Of a DNA stretch of 64,000 bases, positions 43,322-50,842 are shown one piece after another (position 1 is the stretch's first letter; each line of letters begins with the position of its first letter). The stretch spans positions 1-64,000 of the forward strand of contig NZ_JBMERR010000006.1 in the NCBI RefSeq assembly GCF_048820915.1, in the 5' to 3' direction. The stretch is from Cribrihabitans_A pelagius (GTDB taxonomy: Bacteria; Pseudomonadota; Alphaproteobacteria; Rhodobacterales; Rhodobacteraceae). The translations under genes and the position numbers were made by a program. The notes under the pieces are model-generated. The model searched no databases, was not told where the DNA came from, and worked only from the letters and a program-made list of their open reading frames with translations.

Positions 43322-43994
43322 AGACATAGCCCTCGCCATGCACCGTTGTAATGATGCGCGGATGCCCGGAGTCCTCCTCCAGCTTGCCGCGCAGCCGCCG
43401 TATCAGAACATCCACGGTGCGCGGATTCACCCCGTACTGCCGGTGGGTTACCCGGCTCATCAGCGCATCGCGCGACACTACCTCGCCTGCCCGGCCGACC
43501 AGCGCCTCCAGCACTTCGAATTCCGCGCGGGTGAGCGAAACGGTCTCGCCCTCCGCCGTTTGCAGATGCCGCGCAGCCACGTCGAACCGGAACTTCCCGA
43601 AATTGTGGATGCGGCGGGACAGCCGCCGGATGTCCTGTGTCCGCCGCAGCAGATTCTTGAGCCGCGCCAGCAGTTCGCGCCGGTTGAAGGGCTTGCAGAC
43701 ATAGTCATCCGCGCCAAGCTCCAGCCCGACGATCCTGTCGATCTGATCATCCCGGCCGGTCACCAGAATGATCCCCATTTCCGACTTTGCCCGCTGTTCA
43801 CGGGTAATCTGCAGCCCGTCCTTTCCCGGCAGGTTGATGTCGACCAAAAGCAGATCGACCTCCTGCTCCTCCAGGGTTTTCTCCGCCTCTTCCGCAGTCT
43901 CGGCCTCCGAGACGCGGTAGCCTTGCGCATTCAGGTAGCTGGCGAGTGTCGCCCGGGTGACCGGCTCATCCTCGATAATCAGAATATGCGCCAT
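43302..43994 (-). CDS. torR: TorR, OmpR/PhoB-type response regulator
   Basis: 230 residues. The receiver domain begins MAHILIIEDEPVTRATLASY, with phospho-Asp 52 (LLLVDINLPGKDGLQ), Thr in IILVTGRDD and Lys in YVCKPFNRRE. The winged-helix domain has SLTRAEFEVLEALVGRAGEV and NPRTVDVLIRRLRGKLEED. The start at 43994 is preferred over a further upstream ATG (44036) because the receiver begins at once. It is divergent from tmoX, so it is well placed to switch on the transporter when TorS reports TMAO. Confidence 0.88.
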   Translation of the reverse strand: MAHILIIEDEPVTRATLASYLNAQGYRVSEAETAEEAEKTLEEQEVDLLLVDINLPGKDGLQITREQRAKSEMGIILVTGRDDQIDRIVGLELGADDYVCKPFNRRELLARLKNLLRRTQDIRRLSRRIHNFGKFRFDVAARHLQTAEGETVSLTRAEFEVLEALVGRAGEVVSRDALMSRVTHRQYGVNPRTVDVLIRRLRGKLEEDSGHPRIITTVHGEGYVFTAPLR

Positions 43995-44022
43995 GAATGA
44001 GGGAACCTCTCGCGGTATTTTC

Positions 44023-44089
44023 CTGCTGGTTAACAAATTTTAACATAACCGGCCAGCCCATTCATCCCGCCGGGCTGACCTGTTCACAT
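44023..44089 (+). promoter_or_regulatory. torR-tmoX intergenic control region with candidate Tor boxes
   Basis: CTGTTCACAT at 44080-44089 differs by one base from the E. coli Tor box CTGTTCATAT. A weaker match, CCATTCATCC, lies 22 bp upstream (44058-44067) in the same orientation. An AT-rich inverted repeat (GTTAA-N6-TTAAC) lies at about 44030-44045. The region separates torR from the divergent tmoX. TorR binding here is a prediction. Confidence 0.5.
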
Positions 44090-44184
44090 CCGCCTCCTAG
44101 CCTCTTTCCCGAAAGCGGCGCTTTCACAGAGCAAAAAAGGGCTCAGGCCATCAGGACCGGGGCTGCGGCAACAGGGAGATAAAC

Positions 44185-45129
44185 ATGGACTACCGGCAAT
44201 ACCTACTGGCCAGTGCAGCGGCCATGACATTGGCAACCCCGATGGCGATGGCGGAAGATTCCCCGGACCCCATCATAATCCCGGTCCACAACTGGTCCAG
44301 CCAGATCGTGATGAGCCACGTCGTCGGCCAGATCTTCGAGACGATGGGCAACAACGTCGAATATGTCTCCACCGACAGCCAGGCGGTGTACGAGTCCGTA
44401 CGCCTCGGGGACGTGACGCTGGAACTGGAAGTCTGGGAAGGCGCCTTCGGCAAATCCTTCAACGAAGCCGTGGCCAAGGGCGGCCTGCATGATGCCGGCG
44501 GCCATGACGCCATCACCCGCGAAGACTGGTGGTATCCCGCCTGGACCAAGGAAGCCTGCCCCGGCTTGCCCGACTGGGAGGCTTTGAATGACTGCGCCGC
44601 CGCCTTTGCCACTCCGGAAACCGGGGACAAGGGCCGTTTCCTTGGCGGGCCGGTCGACTGGCTCAAACATGACGCCGAGCGGGTTGAAGCGCTGGATATG
44701 AACTTCACGGTGGTGAACGCAGGCTCTGCTTCCGCGCTCTGGGCCGAAGTGGCGGCGGCAGAGAAGACCAAACGCCCGGTGGTGATCTTCAACTGGACCC
44801 CGAATTTTGCCGAAGCTGTCTGGCCGGGCGAGTTCGTCGAGTTTCCCGCCTGGGTGGATGGCTGCGACACCGACCCTGCCGTCGGCCCCAACCCGGATGC
44901 CACCTATGACTGCGGCAACCCTTCCAACGGCTACCTCAAGAAAGCCGCCTGGGACGGCATGAAGGACAAATGGCCGGCCGCCTATGAAACCCTCACCGAA
45001 ATCAGCTTCACCAACCCGCAGATCGCCGAGATGGCGCGGCTGGTCGATGTGGACGAGATGGAGCCCGAAGACGCCGCTGCCGAATGGCTGGAGGCCAACG
45101 AGGACGTCTGGAAGCCCTGGACCGAATAA
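44185..45129 (+). CDS. tmoX: TmoX-like TMAO/betaine periplasmic binding protein
   Basis: A 314-residue OpuAC/ProX-type binding protein. A signal peptide ends ...MAMA, followed by PIIIPVHNWSSQIVMSHVVG, SQAVYESVRLGDVTLELEVW, GRFLGGPVDWLKHDAERVEA, and the aromatic cage stretches EDWWYPAWTKE and VIFNWTPNFAEAVWPGEFVE. The many Trp/Tyr residues fit a cation-pi box for a trimethylammonium or N-oxide headgroup. I judge it closest to roseobacter TmoX. A hairpin follows the gene, as is usual for the most abundant ABC component. The neighbouring torTSR genes support TMAO as ligand. Confidence 0.75.
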   Translation: MDYRQYLLASAAAMTLATPMAMAEDSPDPIIIPVHNWSSQIVMSHVVGQIFETMGNNVEYVSTDSQAVYESVRLGDVTLELEVWEGAFGKSFNEAVAKGGLHDAGGHDAITREDWWYPAWTKEACPGLPDWEALNDCAAAFATPETGDKGRFLGGPVDWLKHDAERVEALDMNFTVVNAGSASALWAEVAAAEKTKRPVVIFNWTPNFAEAVWPGEFVEFPAWVDGCDTDPAVGPNPDATYDCGNPSNGYLKKAAWDGMKDKWPAAYETLTEISFTNPQIAEMARLVDVDEMEPEDAAAEWLEANEDVWKPWTE

Positions 45130-45150
45130 TCTCCCGTGTTCTCCAAACTG

Positions 45151-45178
45151 CCGGGGCGGCACGCTGCCCCGGGCTTTT
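45151..45178 (+). terminator. Hairpin with T-run after tmoX (partial terminator)
   Basis: CCGGGGC (45151-45157) pairs with GCCCCGG (45166-45172), followed by GCTTTT. Its position between the binding-protein and ATPase genes suggests it lowers downstream expression relative to tmoX. Confidence 0.6.
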
Positions 45179-45198
45179 CCGCCAAAGGAAGTTGACCC

Positions 45199-46230
45199 AT
45201 GACCGCCCGCGCCCCCGTCATTTCGTGCAAGAACGTCTGGAAACTGTTCGGAGCCCATCCGGAACAGTACCTGAAGTCGCTGACCGGAAATCCGGGCTTC
45301 GAGGAAATCCGCCAGGCGGGCTACATCGCCGCTGTGCGCGACGTCTCCCTGGACATCGCCAAGGGGGAAATGCTGGTGATCATGGGGCTGTCGGGCTCCG
45401 GCAAATCGACCTTCGTGCGCTGCCTGTCGCGGCTCATCGACATCACCGGCGGCGAGGTCCGGGTCGAGGGCCAGGACATTGGCGCCATGTCCGAGAAGGA
45501 GCTGATCGCCCTGCGCCGCAACAAGATGGGCATGGTCTTCCAGAGCTTTGGCCTGCTGCCGCACCGCACCGTGCTGGACAACGTCGCCTTCCCGCTGGAG
45601 ATGCGCGGCCAGGACCGCCACGCGCGCCGCGCCCGGGCGCTGGAAGTGATCGAACTGGTTGGCCTGTCCGGGCGCGAGGACTACTTCCCGCGTGAACTTT
45701 CGGGCGGCCAGCAGCAGCGCGTCGGTATCGCCCGCAGCCTGGCGATCGAGCCCGACATCTGGTTCCTGGACGAGCCCTTCTCGGCGCTCGATCCATTGAT
45801 CCGCCGCGAGATGCAGGATGAGTTCCTGCGCCTGCAGGCGATGCTGGGCAAGACCATCGTCTTCATCACCCACGACTTCGACGAAGCGCTGCGCCTCGCC
45901 GACCGCATCGCCATCATGAAGGACGGCATGGTCGAGCAATGCGACACCCCCGATCAGATCGTGCTGAACCCCGCCACCGGATATGTCGCCAAGTTCACCG
46001 AGGAAATCGAGAAGTCCCGCGTCGTTCATGCCGGAGTGCTGGCGCACGGGGTGAACGGCCACACACTGACCGGCAGCCCGGTCGGAGAGAAGCAGACCAT
46101 CTCGGAACTGGCCCGCCTGCTGGTTAATGACAACCGGGAATTCCTGCCGGTCGCCAATGCCTCCGGCACCCTCACGGGCGCCTTGAACCGGCAGGAAGCG
46201 CTCGATGTGCTACTGGGAGAGGCGTCATGA
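45199..46230 (+). CDS. tmoV: Glycine-betaine/TMAO-type ABC transporter ATPase
   Basis: A 343-residue ProV/OpuAA-type ATPase. It has the family's N-terminal WKLFGAHPEQYLK, Walker A GLSGSGKST, Q-loop VFQSFGLLPHRT, signature LSGGQQQRVGIARSL, Walker B IWFLDEPFSALD and FITHDFDEALRLAD. A C-terminal CBS-like tail (ISELARLLVNDNREFLPVAN) is the ionic-strength or ligand-responsive part in relatives. The stop overlaps the permease start by 4 bp. The letter V is used by analogy to ProV; published tmo lettering should be checked. Confidence 0.8.
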   Translation: MTARAPVISCKNVWKLFGAHPEQYLKSLTGNPGFEEIRQAGYIAAVRDVSLDIAKGEMLVIMGLSGSGKSTFVRCLSRLIDITGGEVRVEGQDIGAMSEKELIALRRNKMGMVFQSFGLLPHRTVLDNVAFPLEMRGQDRHARRARALEVIELVGLSGREDYFPRELSGGQQQRVGIARSLAIEPDIWFLDEPFSALDPLIRREMQDEFLRLQAMLGKTIVFITHDFDEALRLADRIAIMKDGMVEQCDTPDQIVLNPATGYVAKFTEEIEKSRVVHAGVLAHGVNGHTLTGSPVGEKQTISELARLLVNDNREFLPVANASGTLTGALNRQEALDVLLGEAS

Positions 46231-48191
46231 CCGACCAGACAATGACATTTGCCGGAAGATCCCGGAACTGGACACGCGCCAAGACCGGGTGGGCGATCTT
46301 CGCCGCGGCCTGCCTGCTGGCCGCAGGCAACTCCGTGCTGCCAGCCGGGCTGGTACGCCCGCCGGAATGGCTGATCCTGCCCTTTGCCGACTGGATCAAC
46401 GCGATTTTTGCCTTCGTCCGCGATGACCTGGGCCTTCTGTACCTGACCCGTGCCTTTGCCGGCGGGGTGGAATGGCTGCTCGATGTGACCGCGAACCTGC
46501 TTTATGGCAAGAACCGCTGGCCCCGCGTCGGCCCGATCCCGTGGACCGTGATTGCCAGCATTGGATTTGTCACCGGCTACGCCTTGCAAGGCTGGCGGCT
46601 GTCGCTGCTGACCGGCGGCACCTTTGTCTGGATCGCCGTCATGGGGCAGTGGAAATGGGCGATGGAGACGCTTTCGGTCATCGTCGTCGCCGCGCCCTTC
46701 TCGATCCTGTTCGGCCTGGTCATGGGCATCCTCGCCTGGCGCTCGAAGACCTTTGAGAAGATCCTGAACCCGATCCTCAACATCGCGCAGAGCCTGCCGC
46801 ATTTCGCCTATATGATTCCGGTGGTCGTCTTCATCGGCGTCGGCCCGAAGGCAGGCGCCATCGTCACCATCATCTTCTCGGTGCCGCCGATGATCCGCAT
46901 GTCATTGCTGGGCCTGCGCAAGGTCCCGCACGAGGTGATCGAAAGCGGCCACATGTGCGGCTCCACCCGCTGGCAGCTTTTGCGCCATGTGCGCATACCC
47001 ACCGCCCGGACCGAGATCCTGGTCGGCGTGAACCAGGTCATCATGCAATGCCTTGCCATGGTGGTTCTGGCCAGCTTCATCGGCATGCCCGGCCTCGGCC
47101 AGAAGCTGCTGCAGCTGCTGCAGGCGCTGAAGATCGGCCGCTCGGCCGAGATCGGCATCACCATCGTGCTGCTGGCGGTCATGCTCGACCGCTGCACCAA
47201 AGCCTGGGCCACGAAACAGCCCGGGCATTATGAGAAGGGCACCAGCTTTGCGGTCCGCAACAAGTTCCTGCTGCTCGCCATCGGCCTGTCCGCGGCCTGC
47301 TGGCTGCTGGCGCAGTTCCTCCCGCTGATGGACCAGATCGGCCGCCGCGACGCCTTCACCATCTCCAAGCCGATTGACGCGGTTGCCGACTGGTTCATTG
47401 TGCTGATCGACCCGGTCACCCAATGGCTGCGCTGGTTCCTGATCACCTGGGTGCTGATCCCGATCCGCGATGCCTTCCTGTGGATGCCCTATGCCGCGGT
47501 GCTGGCGCTTCTGGCGGCCGCTGGCTGGGCCATCGGGGGGATACGTTCGGCACTGGTGTGCCCCGCCTTCTTTGGCCTCATCGCCATGTCCGGCTGGTGG
47601 GACCGCGCGATGATCACTGTCTATACCGTCGTGGTCGCCGTCTCGATTGCTGCCGTGCTGGGCTTTCCGCTGGGCATCTGGGGATCGTTTCAGGAGAAAC
47701 GGGCCGCCTTGGCGCTGCTGATCTGCGACACACTGCAAACCTTTCCCAGCTTCATCTATCTGATCCCGGTGGTGATGCTGTTCGGAGTGAATGACGTGGC
47801 GGTGATCGGTGCTGTTGTCCTCTTCGCCGCCGTGCCGCTGGTGCGCTACACCATCGAAGGATTGCGCCAAGTGCCCGAAACCCTGATCGAGGCCGCGGAC
47901 ATGTCCGGCGCCACCCGGCTGCAGACCCTGTGGAAGGTCCGCCTGCCGATGGCGCTGCCCACCATCATGGTCGGAGTGAACCAATCGGTGATGTTCTCGC
48001 TGTTCATGGTGATCATCGCCGCCTTCATCGGCACCCAGGACCTGGGCCAGGAGATGCAGCGCGCGCTGTCCTCCACCGATGTCGGCAAGGGGCTGGTGCT
48101 GGGTCTTGCCGTTGCCTTCATGGGTCTGATGGTGGACCATCTGGTCATCACCTGGGCGCGGGCCAAGAAAGAAGCGCTGGGGCTGGAGTAA
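46227..48191 (+). CDS. tmoW: Fused two-domain betaine/TMAO ABC permease
   Basis: A 654-residue membrane protein made of two ProW-type permease domains. The first is around 140-330 (LNPILNIAQSLPHFAYMIPV, then FSVPPMIRMSLLGLRKVPHE). The second is around 430-645 (ICDTLQTFPSFIYLIPVVML, then FAAVPLVRYTIEGLRQVPET). Each has its own EAA-like loop: IESGHMCGSTRWQLLRHVRI and IEAADMSGATRLQTLWKVRL. One polypeptide therefore replaces the usual permease dimer. It ends 4 bp before the GlxA regulator start, so the regulator is in the same transcript. Confidence 0.85.
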   Translation: MTDQTMTFAGRSRNWTRAKTGWAIFAAACLLAAGNSVLPAGLVRPPEWLILPFADWINAIFAFVRDDLGLLYLTRAFAGGVEWLLDVTANLLYGKNRWPRVGPIPWTVIASIGFVTGYALQGWRLSLLTGGTFVWIAVMGQWKWAMETLSVIVVAAPFSILFGLVMGILAWRSKTFEKILNPILNIAQSLPHFAYMIPVVVFIGVGPKAGAIVTIIFSVPPMIRMSLLGLRKVPHEVIESGHMCGSTRWQLLRHVRIPTARTEILVGVNQVIMQCLAMVVLASFIGMPGLGQKLLQLLQALKIGRSAEIGITIVLLAVMLDRCTKAWATKQPGHYEKGTSFAVRNKFLLLAIGLSAACWLLAQFLPLMDQIGRRDAFTISKPIDAVADWFIVLIDPVTQWLRWFLITWVLIPIRDAFLWMPYAAVLALLAAAGWAIGGIRSALVCPAFFGLIAMSGWWDRAMITVYTVVVAVSIAAVLGFPLGIWGSFQEKRAALALLICDTLQTFPSFIYLIPVVMLFGVNDVAVIGAVVLFAAVPLVRYTIEGLRQVPETLIEAADMSGATRLQTLWKVRLPMALPTIMVGVNQSVMFSLFMVIIAAFIGTQDLGQEMQRALSSTDVGKGLVLGLAVAFMGLMVDHLVITWARAKKEALGLE

Positions 48192-48195
48192 GACC

Positions 48196-49215
48196 ATGAC
48201 CATCCATTCAAACGACTTCGGCCCTGCCCCAATCACCCGCATCGGCTTTCTGCTGTTTCCAGGCTTTCCCATGGCCTGCCTGACCTCGGCAATGGAGCCG
48301 CTGCGTGCCGCCAATGAGATCGCCGGGCACCAGGTGTTTTCCTGGTCGCTGGTGACCGAAACCGGCGCGGACGCCGCGGCTTCTGCCGGGGTCTTTTTCC
48401 CTGCAGATTGCAGTCTGGCGGACGCCGAAGGCCTCGACTGCCTGTTCCTGCTGTCGGAGCCGGACGCCGGATTTGAGAACCCGGTCTCGGCCCCCGGACG
48501 CCTGCGGTACCTCGCCCGGCACGGCGTCGCCCTGGGCGCGGCCGCCGGAGGCATCTTTCCCCTGGCCCGCAGCGGTGCTCTGTCCGGGCGGCGCTGCGCT
48601 GTGCATTGGTGCTACCGCAGCGCCTTTGAAGCTGCCTTTCCTGAGTGCACCGCCGTGGACCGGCTGATCGTGCGGGACGGTAATATCCATACGGTCTCCG
48701 GCGCCGCTGCCATGTTCGACCTGTCATTGGAGCTGATCGGCAGCACCCTCGGCGAGCCTGTCATGAACGAAGTCGCCTGCCTGTTCCAGCACCCGCTGAT
48801 CCGCAGCGGCAGCGCCCGCCAGAAAGTCCCCGTGCTGCACAGCGGCCGGACCGTCGACCAGATGCCTCCCGCGGTGAACCGGGCGATGTCGATATTCTCC
48901 AGCAACATCGAGATGCCGCTCTGCATACGCGATGTGGCGCGGATGTCCGGCGTGTCGCCGCGCCAGCTGGAACGCAGTTTCCGCGCGGCAACAGGGTCGA
49001 GCCCCGGGGAATACTACCGCAGGCAGCGTCTGAAAGCGGCGCGCCAGATGGTGCTGCTATCCTGGGATACCATTTCCAGCATTGCCAACGCGGTTGGGTA
49101 TGCCAGCTCTTCCACGCTGACGCAGCACTACCGGAAACAATTCGGCATCACCCCCGCCCAGGAGCGCAAGGCCAATCTGACGCATTCAAACAGCCGGATC
49201 GCGGAAATCAGGTAG
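48196..49215 (+). CDS. GlxA/AraC-family transcriptional regulator
   Basis: A 339-residue regulator. The N-terminal DJ-1/PfpI-like amidotransferase-fold domain reads IGFLLFPGFPMACLTSAMEP, then LRAANEIAGHQVFSWSLV; the nucleophile position GAAAGGIFPLA lacks Cys. The C-terminal AraC HTH pair has IRDVARMSGVSPRQLERSFR and TISSIANAVGYASSSTLTQH. The fold is that of GbdR/CdhR, regulators of glycine betaine and carnitine metabolism. It is placed 4 bp after the transporter permease gene. It may respond to a breakdown product of the imported compound. Confidence 0.87.
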   Translation: MTIHSNDFGPAPITRIGFLLFPGFPMACLTSAMEPLRAANEIAGHQVFSWSLVTETGADAAASAGVFFPADCSLADAEGLDCLFLLSEPDAGFENPVSAPGRLRYLARHGVALGAAAGGIFPLARSGALSGRRCAVHWCYRSAFEAAFPECTAVDRLIVRDGNIHTVSGAAAMFDLSLELIGSTLGEPVMNEVACLFQHPLIRSGSARQKVPVLHSGRTVDQMPPAVNRAMSIFSSNIEMPLCIRDVARMSGVSPRQLERSFRAATGSSPGEYYRRQRLKAARQMVLLSWDTISSIANAVGYASSSTLTQHYRKQFGITPAQERKANLTHSNSRIAEIR

Positions 49216-49251
49216 AGGCGGCCCGGGACTATCCGGAAACCGGCAGCTCAA

Positions 49252-49299
49252 GGCCGGGGAACAGCGCTGTTCCGGTCCGGCCAGCTCGTAAAACTGGCC
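49252..49299. terminator. Bidirectional hairpin terminator between convergent genes
   Basis: GGAACAGCGCTGTTCC (49258-49273) is a perfect palindrome, extended by GGCCGG/CCGGCC (49252-49257 and 49277-49282). A second hairpin, GGCCAG...CTGGCC, follows (49279-49299). The pair sits in the 105-bp gap between the convergent regulator and dehydrogenase genes. Confidence 0.65.
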
Positions 49300-49320
49300 G
49301 GAGGGGTTCCTGCGCTGCCG

Positions 49321-50769
49321 TCAAACACTCAGGCAGCAATACTTCAGCTCCAGGTAATCCTCTATCCCGTATTTGGAGCCTTCCCGGCCGAGACCGGACT
49401 GCTTGATGCCGCCGAACGGTGCGGCTTCGGTGGAGATGAGCCCGGTATTGACCCCGACCATGCCGTACTCCAGCCCTTCCATCACCTGGTAAATCCGGCT
49501 CAGATCGCGGCTGTAGAAATACGAAGCCAGTCCAAACTCGGTGTCGTTGGCGGCGGCCAGGACCTCCTCCACCTCCGAAAAGCGGAACACCGCCGCGAGC
49601 GGGCCAAATGTCTCTTCGCGCGCCACCGCCATTTCCCCGGTGGCCCCGGCAATCACCGTGGGCTGGAAGAAGGTGCCGCCGCGCTCATGCTCGGCGCCGC
49701 CGGTAACGACTTTGCCGCCCTTGGCCTCCGCATCGGCGATGTGATCGCGCAGTTTCGCCACCGCGGCTGCGCTGATCAGCGGGCCGATGGCGGTACCCTC
49801 GGCAAAGCCATCGCCCACGGGCAAGGCCGCAACCGCCGCCGAGAGCTTCCCGACAAAAGTGTCATAGACCGCATCCTGCACATAGATCCGGTTGGTGCAG
49901 ACACAGGTCTGGCCGGCATTGCGGAACTTCGAGAGCATCGCGCCCTCGACCGCCGCATCCAGATCGGCATCGTCAAACACGATGAAGGGCGCGTTGCCGC
50001 CCAGTTCCAGCGACAGTTTCTTGATCTGCTCGGCCCCCTGGCGCATCAGGATGCTGCCAACCCGGGTGGAGCCGGTAAAGCTGATCTTGCGCATCGCAGG
50101 GTTTTCGCAAAACTCGCGCCCGATGCCCTGGCTGTCGGTCGAGGGCAGCACCGAGAAAACCCCCGCAGGAACGCCCGCCTCTTCCCCCAGTTTCGCGATG
50201 GCCAGCGCCGACAGCGGCGTCTCGCTTGCAGGCCGCACCACCATGGCGCAGCCAGCTGCCAGCGCCGGGCCTGCCTTGCGGGTGATCATCGCGTTGGGGA
50301 AGTTCCAGGGCGTGATCGCACCAACCACGCCGACCGGCTGTTTCATGACCATTATGCGCTTGTCGCGCTGGTGGCCGGGAATGGTGTCACCGTAGACCCG
50401 CTTGGCTTCTTCCGCGAACCACTCGATGAAGCTGGCGCCATAGATGATCTCGCCCCTGGCCTCGGCCAGCGGCTTGCCCATTTCGGCTGTAAGGATGGCC
50501 GCCAGATCATCGGCATGGGCCACCGTCAGGTCGAACCACTTGCGCAGCACCGCTGCGCGTTCCTTGCCGGTGCGCTTCGCCCAGTCCTTCTGCGCGGTTT
50601 GCGCCGCTGCAATCGCGGCCTTGGCATCTTCGGCCGAACAATCGGACACCTGGGCCAGAACCTCGCCGGTGGAAGGGTTGCATACCGCAAAGCGGGCGGC
50701 GCGGCCCTGCCATTCGCCGTTGAGATAGGCTTCGCTCAGCAACAGATCGGGGCGGGAGAGAGAGAGCAT
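49321..50769 (-). CDS. tgnE: Succinate-semialdehyde dehydrogenase (GabD/TgnE-like)
   Basis: A 482-residue ALDH: EAYLNGEWQGRAARFAVCNP, ITPWNFPNAMITRKAGPALA, the general-base motif LELGGNAPFIVFDDADLDAA, the catalytic Cys in NAGQTCVCTNR, and the SSDH-type end LISTEAAPFGGIKQSGLGRE. It converts succinate semialdehyde to succinate with NAD(P)+. In the trigonelline pathway this is the last step. It is the distal gene of the minus-strand operon that starts at 57434, separated from the BCCT gene by a hairpin. Confidence 0.82.
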   Translation of the reverse strand: MLSLSRPDLLLSEAYLNGEWQGRAARFAVCNPSTGEVLAQVSDCSAEDAKAAIAAAQTAQKDWAKRTGKERAAVLRKWFDLTVAHADDLAAILTAEMGKPLAEARGEIIYGASFIEWFAEEAKRVYGDTIPGHQRDKRIMVMKQPVGVVGAITPWNFPNAMITRKAGPALAAGCAMVVRPASETPLSALAIAKLGEEAGVPAGVFSVLPSTDSQGIGREFCENPAMRKISFTGSTRVGSILMRQGAEQIKKLSLELGGNAPFIVFDDADLDAAVEGAMLSKFRNAGQTCVCTNRIYVQDAVYDTFVGKLSAAVAALPVGDGFAEGTAIGPLISAAAVAKLRDHIADAEAKGGKVVTGGAEHERGGTFFQPTVIAGATGEMAVAREETFGPLAAVFRFSEVEEVLAAANDTEFGLASYFYSRDLSRIYQVMEGLEYGMVGVNTGLISTEAAPFGGIKQSGLGREGSKYGIEDYLELKYCCLSV

Positions 50770-50797
50770 TTGCTAAACTCCTGTTCAGTCAGGAAAA

Positions 50798-50817
50798 GGG
50801 CGGGGTTGCCCCCGCCC
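50798..50817 (-). terminator. Hairpin downstream of the BCCT gene
   Basis: GGGCGGGG (50798-50805) pairs with CCCCGCCC (50810-50817). Read on the minus strand it follows the BCCT stop and is trailed by CCTTTTCC. It is a likely partial terminator between the carrier and dehydrogenase genes. Confidence 0.6.
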
Positions 50818-50842
50818 GGTTTCGGGTTTGTCCGGGGCAGGA

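Noticed and set aside
44203..46062. A 619-codon frame antisense to tmoX and its ATPase gene
   Set aside because: It spans two well-supported genes on the other strand and has no recognisable domains.
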